The translations under genes were made by a program, and so were the position numbers. Positions 7,149 to 12,935 of a DNA stretch of 12,935 nt are shown here, in pieces. A model generated the notes under the pieces. The model was not told the origin of the DNA. It made no database searches and worked only from the letters and a program-made list of their open reading frames with translations. The DNA is from DATBAK01 sp036787815 (GTDB lineage Bacteria; Actinomycetota; Acidimicrobiia; IMCC26256; PALSA-610): positions 1 to 12,935 of the forward strand of contig DAIQOP010000101.1 of NCBI GenBank assembly GCA_036787815.1, written 5' to 3'. Every line of letters begins with the position of its first letter. Position 1 is the first letter of the stretch.

Positions 7149-8045
7149 ATGACGAGACGCGGATGGTTGCTGTTCGCGGCGATGAGTGCGATCTGGGGTC
7201 TGCCCTACCTGCTGATCAAGGTGGCGGTCGAGCACCTCGCGCCGCCGGTGATCGTGTTCGGGCGCACCTCGCTCGCCGCGGTCGTGCTCATCGCGCTGGC
7301 CGCGCGCACGCGCGCGCTGCGGCCGGCGTTGGCGCGCTGGAGGCCGGTGCTCGCCTTCGCGGCGATCGAGATGGCCGGCCCGTGGTTGCTCCTCACCAAC
7401 GCGGAGAAGCGCCTGCCGTCGGGCCTCACCGGGTTGCTCGTCTCGTGTGTCCCGATCTTCGGCGCGCTCGCGGCCTACGCGCTCGGTGATCGCACCGCGC
7501 TCCGGTTGGTGCGCGTCGTCGGCATCGCAGTCGGGCTCGGCGGAGTCGCGCTGCTCGTCGGCGGCGACCTGAACGGCGCGGGCGGGATCCCGTGGTGGAG
7601 TGTCGTGCAGGTGCTGCTCGTGTGCGTGGGCTACGCGACGGCGCCCTTCATCGTGGCCCGCCGGTTGGGCGACGTCCCGACCCTCGGCGTCGTCGCCGTC
7701 TCGCTCGCCGCGGTCGCGATCGTCGTCGCGCCGCTGGCCTGGTTCGCCCGGCCGACCGCGTTCCCACCGGCGAGCGCGTCGTGGGCGATGCTCGGCCTCG
7801 CGGTGGTGTGTACGGGCATCGCGTTCGTCGTGTTCTTCGCGTTGATCGGCGAAGTCGGGCCGGCGCGCGCGACGTTGATCACGTTCGTGAACCCCGCGGT
7901 TGCCGTGGTGCTCGGCGCGATCGTGCTCGACGAGAAGATCACCGCGGCGACGCTCGGCGGCTTCGTGCTCGTGCTCGCCGGTTGCTTCCTCGCGACGCGC
8001 CCGGGTGGGGTGTCGGCGCGCGAGATCGCGGCGGCCGTGCCGTGA
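7149..8045 (+). CDS. EamA-family (DMT superfamily) inner-membrane transporter
   Basis: 298-residue polytopic membrane protein with the ten-helix, two-EamA-repeat layout of drug/metabolite exporters. The first helix is WLLFAAMSAIWGLPYLLIKVA, the start of EamA repeat one (AIWGLPYLLIKVA with VIVFGRTSLAAVVLIAL). The second repeat begins near WWSVVQVLLVCVGYATAPF (about residue 146 on) and closes with TFVNPAVAVVLGAIVLDEKI and GGFVLVLAGCFLATR, typical of the final helices. Members export amino acids, metabolites or drugs; the substrate is unknown here. The ATG at 7149 is 25 nt after the Ddn-like stop, without a clear Shine-Dalgarno, suggesting the same transcript. Its stop is 10 nt from the stop of the convergent TIGR03086 gene; no terminator hairpin fits in that space. 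Confidence 0.93.
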   Translation: MTRRGWLLFAAMSAIWGLPYLLIKVAVEHLAPPVIVFGRTSLAAVVLIALAARTRALRPALARWRPVLAFAAIEMAGPWLLLTNAEKRLPSGLTGLLVSCVPIFGALAAYALGDRTALRLVRVVGIAVGLGGVALLVGGDLNGAGGIPWWSVVQVLLVCVGYATAPFIVARRLGDVPTLGVVAVSLAAVAIVVAPLAWFARPTAFPPASASWAMLGLAVVCTGIAFVVFFALIGEVGPARATLITFVNPAVAVVLGAIVLDEKITAATLGGFVLVLAGCFLATRPGGVSAREIAAAVP

Positions 8046-8055
8046 TGGCGCGCCG

Positions 8056-8619
8056 TCAGGCGTGCCGGCCGAGTTGCGCGAGCAGGCGGGTCTGGGCGTC
8101 GGCGTCGGCGGGCACCTCGACCCTCGTGCCGAACATCCCGCTGCCCTCGAGCAGGTCGACCTGCGGCGCGAGGATCTCGGCGAGGTCGCCCACGAGTGCC
8201 GCATCGAGCGGTGATTCCTGACCGGTGGCCTGGGCGAGATCCCAACCGTGGATCGCGACGTCGAGGATGCGATGGCCGCAGTAGACGGAGCCGGGCACCG
8301 GACCGTACGACACGGCACAGGGCGCATCCATCGCGCCCGTCGCGTCGAACGCGGCCGCCGCGAGCTCGGCCGACGCTCGGTACGCGGCCTGCGGGTCGGC
8401 GCCGAGCGTGTCGCCGTCGAGACGATCGCCGACCTCCGCGATGGTCTTGCCGTTCGCGAGCTCGGCCGCCCAGTAGTTCCCGCTCACGACGTGATTGAGG
8501 AGCTCGCGCACGGTCCACGGATCGCACGGAGTCGGGAGGTCGAGCTGGTCGGCGGTGACTCCGTCGACCACCTTGCCGGTTGCGTGCAACGCCCGTTCGT
8601 GGATCTGGGGAAGGTTCAT
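8056..8619 (-). CDS. TIGR03086-family DinB-fold metal-binding protein
   Basis: 187-residue four-helix-bundle protein of the actinobacterial TIGR03086 group, related by fold to mycothiol-dependent maleylpyruvate isomerase. Signature segments: PTPCDPWTVRELLNHVVSG (residues 30-47, His43) and LDVAIHGWDLAQATGQ (119-134, His124 and Asp127), the usual metal-ligand positions. Most members have no known reaction; a thiol-cofactor-dependent isomerase, transferase or detoxification role is only inferred. I start it at the ATG at 8619, because GGGAG (complement of 8627-8631) sits 7 nt upstream and the family-like sequence begins at MNLPQIHERAL; the longer frame back to 8697 adds 26 residues that look non-coding. 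A TATGAT -10 box lies about 50 nt upstream, so it probably has its own promoter even though the sulfatase upstream runs in the same direction. Confidence 0.88.
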   Translation of the reverse strand: MNLPQIHERALHATGKVVDGVTADQLDLPTPCDPWTVRELLNHVVSGNYWAAELANGKTIAEVGDRLDGDTLGADPQAAYRASAELAAAAFDATGAMDAPCAVSYGPVPGSVYCGHRILDVAIHGWDLAQATGQESPLDAALVGDLAEILAPQVDLLEGSGMFGTRVEVPADADAQTRLLAQLGRHA

Positions 8620-8626
8620 CGTTCGT

Positions 8627-8631
8627 CTCCC
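8627..8631 (-). promoter_or_regulatory. Shine-Dalgarno GGGAG of the TIGR03086 gene
   Basis: GGGAG on the minus strand with 7 nt to the ATG at 8619. It fixes this start over upstream in-frame alternatives. Confidence 0.55.
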
Positions 8632-8667
8632 AACCTCGGCCGGCGCGACACGACGTTCGACGCAGCG

Positions 8668-8673
8668 ATCATA
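8668..8673 (-). promoter_or_regulatory. -10 box TATGAT upstream of the TIGR03086 gene
   Basis: TATGAT on the minus strand is one base from the ideal -10 hexamer in otherwise very GC-rich DNA. It lies in the 109-nt space between the sulfatase stop and the ATG at 8619, giving a leader of about 40 nt that includes the GGGAG site. The -35 region is weak (TGTCGC at a 17-nt spacing). Confidence 0.45.
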
Positions 8674-8728
8674 CGGTCGCGGCGCCTTCTGCGACACCGG
8701 TCGTGCGAGGCGGGTCTCTCGCTTCGCG

Positions 8729-11038
8729 TCAGTCGCGGCGCAGCGCGTCGCGCAGCTCGGTCTCGGGATCGGGCCGGGTCGGCCCCGGCACCTCGACGAC
8801 GACCTCGTGGAGCGTGCCCGTCCACGCGAACGGCACTGCGTAGTCGTCGCACACGGGGAAGCCCTTGTCGCGCCCGAGCACGAGCCCGGAGCCTCCGTGC
8901 TGCCAGGTGAGCGGCACCGGGCGGTCGGTCTGCGCGCGGCCGACCTCCTCGCCGTCGTGGGTCAGCGTGAACGTGCCGCCCGGGCCGTCGGGCACGAACT
9001 GGCACGCGAGCGCGACCGGGCCGGTCGGTACCGAGACGTCGGCCACCACGCGCGCGATGTCGCCCGCCGCGTTCACCACGAACGTCAGCCGCCCGTCGAG
9101 CACGAAGAACGCGAAGCCCGCGTTCCAATCACCCAAGGCTGCGAGCACACCTTCGGGTCGCGCGGGCGCGTCGACGACCGCGGTCATCCGGAAGCCGCCG
9201 ATGAGGTACGGCACCGACTCGTCGGTCGCCGGGCTCGCGTCGGGCCGGAACACGCAACGGGCGCCCGGCGGATACGGCGGGGGGATGAAGCCCGTGAGCC
9301 GGCTCACGAGGGAGTCGACGAGCGGGAAGACGTGATTGCGTTCCGCCTCCTCGTTCCACCGGGCGTCGAGCGCGCGCACGACGTCGGGATGCGCGTCGGC
9401 AACGTCGTGCGCCTCGGAGAAGTCGTCGGCGAGTCGGAAGAGCGCCCACCGGTCGGCGGCGAAGTCGCGGCTGCCGGTGAGGAGCCGTTCCTCGTCGACG
9501 ACACCCTGCGACACGTGATCGGTCGTCGCCTTCCACCCGTCGTGCACGATCGAGCGGGAGCCGAGGAGCTCGAAGTACTGGGTCGTGCGGGGCGACGGCG
9601 CGTTGGCGTCGGCGAACGTGGGGAGCAGGCTGGCGCCGTCGAACGGCTGCTGGCCCACGCCGTCGACCACGTCGGGCGCGTCGACTCCGCACGCGTCGAG
9701 GATCGTGGGCATGAGGTCGACCGCGTGGCAGAACTGGTTGCGGATCTCCCCGCGCGCGGCCGCATCGATTCCGGCCGGCCAGTGCACGATGAGCGGTGCG
9801 CGCGTTCCACCGAGCCACGTGTAGCGCTTCCACAGACGCAGCGGCGTGTTTCCCGCCCACGCCCACCCCCACGAGTAGTGGTTGTAGGCGCGGAATCCGC
9901 CCCATTCGTCGAGCACCGCGAGGTTGCCGTCGACGGTCTCGGCGAGCTGCGAGGTGAAGCGGTGCTCGTTGACGGTTCCGAGCGTGCCGCCTTCGCCGCT
10001 CGCCCCGTTGTCGGAGATCAACATCACGATCGTGTTGTCGAGCACGCCCACCTGGCGGAGCCGCTCGATCAGTCGACCGATCTGCGCGTCGGTGTGCGTG
10101 AGGAAGCCGGCGAACACCTCTTGCATACGGGCGTGCATCCGGCGCTCGTCGGCCGAGAGGTCGCCCCACGGCGTGATCCAGCTCGGCCGCTCGGTGAGCA
10201 CCGTGCCTTCGGGCACGATGCCGCTCGCGACCTGGCGCGCGAACGTCTCTTCGCGCCACTGCTCCCAACCGCCGTCGAACCGGCCGCGATAAGGCTCCAC
10301 CCACTCCTGCGTCACGTGGTGCGGCGCGTGCATCGCACCGAGCGCGAGCGAGAGGTAGAACGGCTTGCCGGGGGCCGCCTGCTGCTGGTCGAGCACGTGG
10401 CGGATCGCTTCGTCGGCCAGGTCTTCGCTGAGGTGATAGCCGGCTTCGGGTCCGCGTGGCGCCTCGACGTAGTGGTTGTCGCGTACGAGGTTGGGCGTCC
10501 ACTGGTTCGTGTCGCCCTGGAGGAACCCGTAGAAGCGCTCGAACCCGTAGCCGAGCGGCCAGCGATCGAACGGGCCGGAATGCGAGCGCTCGCCGCGCGG
10601 CACGAGGTGCCACTTACCGATCGCGGTGGCGTTGTAGCCCGCGTCGCGCAGCACACGGGGGAGCGCGGTGACCGACTTCGGCAACCGGCACGTGTAGCCG
10701 GGATACGCCATCGGCATGTCGGCGAGGAAGCCCATACCCACGGCGTGATGGTTGCGACCGGTGAGCACGCTGGCGCGCGTCGGCGAGCACATCGCCGTCA
10801 CGTGGAAGTGGTTGTACCGCAGGCCGCCCGCGGCGAGCCCGTCGATGTTCGGCGTGGCCAGGTCGGAGCCGAAGCATCCGATCTGCGCGAAGCCGACGTC
10901 GTCGAGGATGATCGTGATCACGTTCGGCGCGCCGGGCCCGGGTCGGGGGTCGTCGAGGCGCATGCGCTCCGGTGCCGCGCCGGGCAGGCTGGCGTTGACG
11001 GCGGGGGCGGAGCTCGAGTCGGAGCGGGGGGGCGTCAT
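8729..11038 (-). CDS. Arylsulfatase (type I, formylglycine-dependent)
   Basis: Sulfate-ester hydrolase, 769 residues from the ATG at 11038, similar in size to the large mycobacterial AtsA/AtsD-type enzymes. Core features: NVITIILDDVGF with metal ligands Asp46-Asp47; the sulfatase signature C84-S-P-T-R88, where Cys84 is the residue oxidised to formylglycine; GKWHL with Lys142 and His144; MHAPHH near 236-241; SDNG with Asp343-Asn344; and LWKRYTWLGGTRAP with Lys404. All expected active-site positions are present. The last 150 or so residues (RMTAVVDAPARP onward, ending VPFAWTGTLHEVVVEV) form a beta-rich domain like the lectin-type C-terminus of these actinobacterial sulfatases. No signal peptide is seen, so it is probably cytosolic. 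Other starts: ATG 11092 (GGAG 9 nt upstream) and ATG 10966; the reading frame stays open to 11335 but that extension looks non-coding. No formylglycine-generating enzyme is nearby. The substrate is unknown. Confidence 0.93.
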   Translation of the reverse strand: MTPPRSDSSSAPAVNASLPGAAPERMRLDDPRPGPGAPNVITIILDDVGFAQIGCFGSDLATPNIDGLAAGGLRYNHFHVTAMCSPTRASVLTGRNHHAVGMGFLADMPMAYPGYTCRLPKSVTALPRVLRDAGYNATAIGKWHLVPRGERSHSGPFDRWPLGYGFERFYGFLQGDTNQWTPNLVRDNHYVEAPRGPEAGYHLSEDLADEAIRHVLDQQQAAPGKPFYLSLALGAMHAPHHVTQEWVEPYRGRFDGGWEQWREETFARQVASGIVPEGTVLTERPSWITPWGDLSADERRMHARMQEVFAGFLTHTDAQIGRLIERLRQVGVLDNTIVMLISDNGASGEGGTLGTVNEHRFTSQLAETVDGNLAVLDEWGGFRAYNHYSWGWAWAGNTPLRLWKRYTWLGGTRAPLIVHWPAGIDAAARGEIRNQFCHAVDLMPTILDACGVDAPDVVDGVGQQPFDGASLLPTFADANAPSPRTTQYFELLGSRSIVHDGWKATTDHVSQGVVDEERLLTGSRDFAADRWALFRLADDFSEAHDVADAHPDVVRALDARWNEEAERNHVFPLVDSLVSRLTGFIPPPYPPGARCVFRPDASPATDESVPYLIGGFRMTAVVDAPARPEGVLAALGDWNAGFAFFVLDGRLTFVVNAAGDIARVVADVSVPTGPVALACQFVPDGPGGTFTLTHDGEEVGRAQTDRPVPLTWQHGGSGLVLGRDKGFPVCDDYAVPFAWTGTLHEVVVEVPGPTRPDPETELRDALRRD

Positions 11039-11127
11039 GAGCCGGCCAGCGTCGCCGAGCCGAGCCGCGCCGGTCAACACCCGGGGCTCCATCGCGCGGT
11101 GCTCCGCCGCGCGGTCGCCGCCGGAAA

Positions 11128-11133
11128 TAGGGT
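11128..11133 (+). promoter_or_regulatory. Possible -10 box TAGGGT for the winged-helix gene
   Basis: TAGGGT fits TANNNT in the 136-nt divergent region between the sulfatase and the winged-helix gene. The ATG of a short open frame at 11143 lies 9 nt downstream and the winged-helix ATG at 11175 lies 41 nt downstream. No -35 is recognisable. Confidence 0.35.
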
Positions 11134-11142
11134 GCGGGCCGA

Positions 11143-11178
11143 ATGCCGGGAGCTCCGATGATCGACCGATCGCGATGA
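11143..11178 (+). CDS. Possible 11-residue leader ORF overlapping the winged-helix start
   Basis: ATG CCG GGA through TGA encodes only MPGAPMIDRSR. Its TGA (11176-11178) overlaps the ATG of the next gene (11175-11177) as ATGA, the classic translational-coupling overlap, and its own ATG is 9 nt after a TAGGGT box, so it could be read as a leaderless leader. A chance short frame is the main alternative. No Cys, Trp or repeated-residue attenuation signal is visible in the peptide. Confidence 0.25.
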   Translation: MPGAPMIDRSR

Positions 11179-12242
11179 CCGACCTCGCGGCCCGCGTCCG
11201 GGGATGGTCGATGGCCCGGCAGGGACTCACCGATCCGGCGCCCACCCCGCTCGTCGCGCTCGAGACCGTGACCGGGGTGTACAGCGCGCATCCGAGCGCG
11301 CCACTCTCGCTGGCGGTCCGCTGCCCGGCGCTCACGGGCGCCGGGTTCCGATCGCTCGAAGAACGTCACGATGTCGTGCGGATCCCCGCGATGCGGATCT
11401 CGATCTTCATGGTGCCGGCGGCGAGCGCGGCGGCCGTCTTCACCGCGACCGCGATGACGCCCGACGTGCTCGCTCGGCGCGTGACCTCTCGCGGGCTCGA
11501 TCTGGGGGACTACCGCAAGCTCACGCCGCGCGTGCTCGCGGTCGCGCAGGAGGCTCGCGCGCCCGCCGACCTCGTCGCGGCGGCCACCCGCAGCGCCAAG
11601 ACCGACGGCGTCGCCATCGGGACGGTGCTGCGGATGCTCGCCTACGAGGGCAGGCTCGTGCGCGTGGGCGCGCCCGGGTTGCGTTCCGACACGGTGCGCT
11701 ACATCGCCACCGACGTGTGGCTCGGGCACCCGCTCGATCCCGACCCGAGTGCCGAGGCGCGCGACACCGCGCGCGCGTGGCTCGCCGGCCGTTACCTCGC
11801 TGCGTTCGGCCCGGCGCGCGTTGCCGACTTCGCGTGGTGGGCGGGCATCACGAAGGGCGACGCGCGGCGCGCGATCTCGGCGCACGAGACGGTCGACGTC
11901 GGCGAGGGTTTGCTCCTTCCCGCGTCCGACGAGGCCGCGTTCGCGACGTCGGTCGCGCCCAGAGGAACGGTGGTCCTGCTGCCGAAGTGGGATCCGTACA
12001 CGATGGCGTACGCGCCCGACGGGCGGGCCCGGCTCGTCGACCCCGCCGTCCAGGCTCGCGTCTATCCCGGGATGGGCGACGGCCTCCCGTCCGTGCTCGT
12101 CGACGGCGAGATCGCCGGCCTCTGGACGCTCAACAAGGGCGCGCCCCCGACCCTCGACCTCTTCGCACCGCTCGCGAAGAAGGTGCGGGCCGAGGTCGAC
12201 CGCCGGTTCGAGCAGGTGGCCGCGCTCCTCGACACGCCCTGA
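11175..12242 (+). CDS. Winged-helix DNA-binding protein, AlkZ/YcaQ-like (HTH_42, PF06224)
   Basis: 355-residue member of the HTH_42 family that includes the interstrand-crosslink DNA glycosylases AlkZ and YcaQ, built from three tandem winged helices. Family landmarks: RQGLTDPAPTPLVALETVTG at the N-terminus; APLSLAVRC at 42-50; a central winged helix around AIGTVLRMLAYEGRLVRVG; FADFAWWAG-like ARVADFAWWAGIT; the hallmark LLPKWDPYTMAYAPDGR; and VLVDGEIAGLWTL near the end. The AlkZ catalytic QxQ/QxD motif should fall near residues 36-38, but the sequence there is Y-S-A followed by HP, so glycosylase activity by the known mechanism is doubtful. It may be a DNA-binding or diverged repair protein. 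The ATG at 11175 is chosen by family-like sequence onset; there is no good Shine-Dalgarno directly before it, but it overlaps a short upstream frame (ATGA). It is divergent from the sulfatase. Confidence 0.82.
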   Translation: MTDLAARVRGWSMARQGLTDPAPTPLVALETVTGVYSAHPSAPLSLAVRCPALTGAGFRSLEERHDVVRIPAMRISIFMVPAASAAAVFTATAMTPDVLARRVTSRGLDLGDYRKLTPRVLAVAQEARAPADLVAAATRSAKTDGVAIGTVLRMLAYEGRLVRVGAPGLRSDTVRYIATDVWLGHPLDPDPSAEARDTARAWLAGRYLAAFGPARVADFAWWAGITKGDARRAISAHETVDVGEGLLLPASDEAAFATSVAPRGTVVLLPKWDPYTMAYAPDGRARLVDPAVQARVYPGMGDGLPSVLVDGEIAGLWTLNKGAPPTLDLFAPLAKKVRAEVDRRFEQVAALLDTP

Positions 12243-12287
12243 TCGGGGCCGGTCCGGGGCCGCCGGGATCACGGCGGCGCGCACCGG

Positions 12288-12293
12288 TATCGT
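12288..12293 (+). promoter_or_regulatory. -10 box TATCGT of the CMD-family gene (leaderless)
   Basis: TATCGT fits TANNNT and is followed by 6 nt and then the ATG at 12300, so the transcript would start at or next to the start codon. This is the clearest leaderless arrangement in the window. No strong -35 is visible. Confidence 0.5.
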
Positions 12294-12299
12294 TGGCCC

Positions 12300-12785
12300 A
12301 TGGCACGCATCTCCTTCCCCGAAAAGGGCCTCGGCGAGCACGTCGACTGGTCGCTCTCACGGCCGAAGATGGCGATCGGCATGGGCGCCCTTTCCGAAGC
12401 GGTTTACGGCAACACGCAGCTGCCGCTCCGCGAGCGCGAGTCGGCCCGCTGGACGATCGCCCTCGTCAACGACTGCGCCGTGTGCCGCGACACGCGCGCC
12501 CGCGAAGGCGAGCAGGCCGGCATCGACGACGGCTTCTACTCCGAGATCGCGAGCTGGCGCACGAGCACCGCGCTCACCACTCGCGAGCGGCTCGCCGCGG
12601 AGTTCGCCGAGCGGTTCGCGCTCGACCACCTCGCGATGGACGACGACTTCTGGGCGCGGCTGCGCGGTGAGTTCGCCGACGACGAGATCGCCGACCTCAC
12701 GATCTGCTGCGGCATGTTCCTCGGGATGGGTCGCACCGTGGCCGTGATCGGGGTTCGACCACCCGACGAGCGGATCCTCGTCTGA
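12300..12785 (+). CDS. Carboxymuconolactone decarboxylase / AhpD-like family protein
   Basis: 161-residue all-helical protein of the CMD/AhpD-like superfamily, many of which act as thiol peroxidase partners or decarboxylases. The core motif is ESARWTIALVNDCAVCRDTR: the redox pair Cys59-x2-Cys62 is present, but the AhpD-type histidine four residues later is Arg66, as far as I can align it. The C-terminal half (AAEFAERFALDHLAMDDDF, then DEIADLTICCGMFLGMGR) is typical of the longer actinobacterial members and carries a second Cys-Cys pair. True carboxymuconolactone decarboxylation is unlikely to be readable from this; a peroxide or thiol role is inferred from the CxxC only. It has its own TATCGT box just upstream. 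Its stop codon overlaps the presumed start of the next gene as CTGA. Confidence 0.87.
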   Translation: MARISFPEKGLGEHVDWSLSRPKMAIGMGALSEAVYGNTQLPLRERESARWTIALVNDCAVCRDTRAREGEQAGIDDGFYSEIASWRTSTALTTRERLAAEFAERFALDHLAMDDDFWARLRGEFADDEIADLTICCGMFLGMGRTVAVIGVRPPDERILV

Positions 12786-12935
12786 AGCCGCGCGCCGGCG
12801 AGGCCGCGCTCGCGGGCGCGGTCGCCGCCGGGGTCGCGCTGGGAGTTGCAGAGCTGATCGCCGGGTTCTGGCACCGGCAGCCGTCGCTCGTCACCGGCGT
12901 CGCGCAACAGGTGATCAACCGGGCCCCCACCGTCT
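12782..12935 (+). CDS. N-terminus of a probable membrane-anchored molybdopterin-dependent oxidoreductase (cut by window edge)
   Basis: An open frame running off the right edge reads KPRAGEAALAGAVAAGVALG and continues VAELIAGFW before a polar stretch ending VINRAPTV. The Ala/Gly/Val-rich helix followed by a loop and V-x-x-x-VIN-x-A/TP resembles the first membrane segment of actinobacterial molybdopterin-dependent oxidoreductases of the sulfite-oxidase/YedY type, where AGVALGVAELVA is common. Only about 50 residues are visible, with no cofactor motif, so the assignment rests on that N-terminal resemblance. No ATG, GTG or TTG is available: the frame upstream contains a TGA at 12668-12670 and no standard start before the helix. 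The simplest start is CTG at 12782, overlapping the previous stop (CTGA). An indel in the preceding sequence is the alternative. Confidence 0.5.
   Translation, partial: MKPRAGEAALAGAVAAGVALGVAELIAGFWHRQPSLVTGVAQQVINRAPTV

Noticed and set aside
8046..8055. GGCGCGCC palindrome between convergent stop codons as a bidirectional terminator
   Set aside because: Only 8 bp with no loop; cannot form a usable hairpin by itself.
7050..8327. 425-residue minus-strand frame opposite the EamA transporter
   Set aside because: Spans parts of three genes on the other strand or in another frame; rich in Arg, Glu, Asp and His as expected for the complement of a transporter gene.
8495..11161. 888-residue open frame on the plus strand opposite the arylsulfatase
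   Set aside because: Antisense shadow of the sulfatase; its composition (Arg, Val, Glu, His repeats) mirrors the GC-rich complementary codons and no motif is present.
10614..12341. 575-residue minus-strand frame across the sulfatase 5' end and the winged-helix gene
   Set aside because: It covers both genes in a frame with no recognisable domain; both genes are supported by motifs.

Overview
The window is high-GC DNA (about 68-70% by eye) with strong G/C preference at third codon positions. The gene families suggest an actinobacterium: an F420 (deazaflavin)-dependent Ddn-type oxidoreductase, a TIGR03086/DinB protein of the mycothiol-isomerase fold, a CYP125/142-like P450 and a large actinobacterial-type arylsulfatase. 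Several starts sit 6-8 nt after a TANNNT -10 box, which is the leaderless arrangement common in Actinomycetota. An uncultured lineage such as Acidimicrobiia is my guess; nothing in the sequence proves it. The 100-N gap and its duplicated edges show that this is a scaffold from a draft or metagenome assembly.

Layout. (1) 1-4633, minus strand: a two-gene recombination/repair operon. An AddB-like RecB-family nuclease comes first and overlaps by 8 nt a UvrD/AddA-type helicase that runs off the left edge. Together they should form a helicase-nuclease that processes double-strand ends. (2) 4686-8045, plus strand: a cytochrome P450, a badly decayed SAM-methyltransferase, an assembly gap at 6521-6620 flanked by a perfect 55-bp direct repeat, a deazaflavin-dependent nitroreductase-type enzyme, and an EamA-family transporter. 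(3) 8056-11038, minus strand: an arylsulfatase followed by a TIGR03086 DinB-type protein that has its own promoter-like -10. (4) 11175-12935, plus strand: a winged-helix AlkZ-like (HTH_42) protein, a carboxymuconolactone-decarboxylase/AhpD-like protein, and the N-terminus of a probable membrane-anchored molybdopterin oxidoreductase that begins without any ATG, GTG or TTG.

Apart from the nuclease pair, the genes look like a loose set of accessory oxidoreductases, detoxification or catabolic enzymes and a transporter, not one assembled pathway. I found no tRNA, rRNA, CRISPR array, insertion sequence, prophage or toxin-antitoxin signature, and no convincing new multi-gene system. The most useful observations are the artificial gap, the multiply broken methyltransferase, a Gly in place of the fourth expected Fe-S cysteine in the AddB-like nuclease, the absence of the AlkZ QxQ/QxD motif in the winged-helix protein, a possible leaderless 11-codon leader ORF, and the CTGA stop/start overlap.
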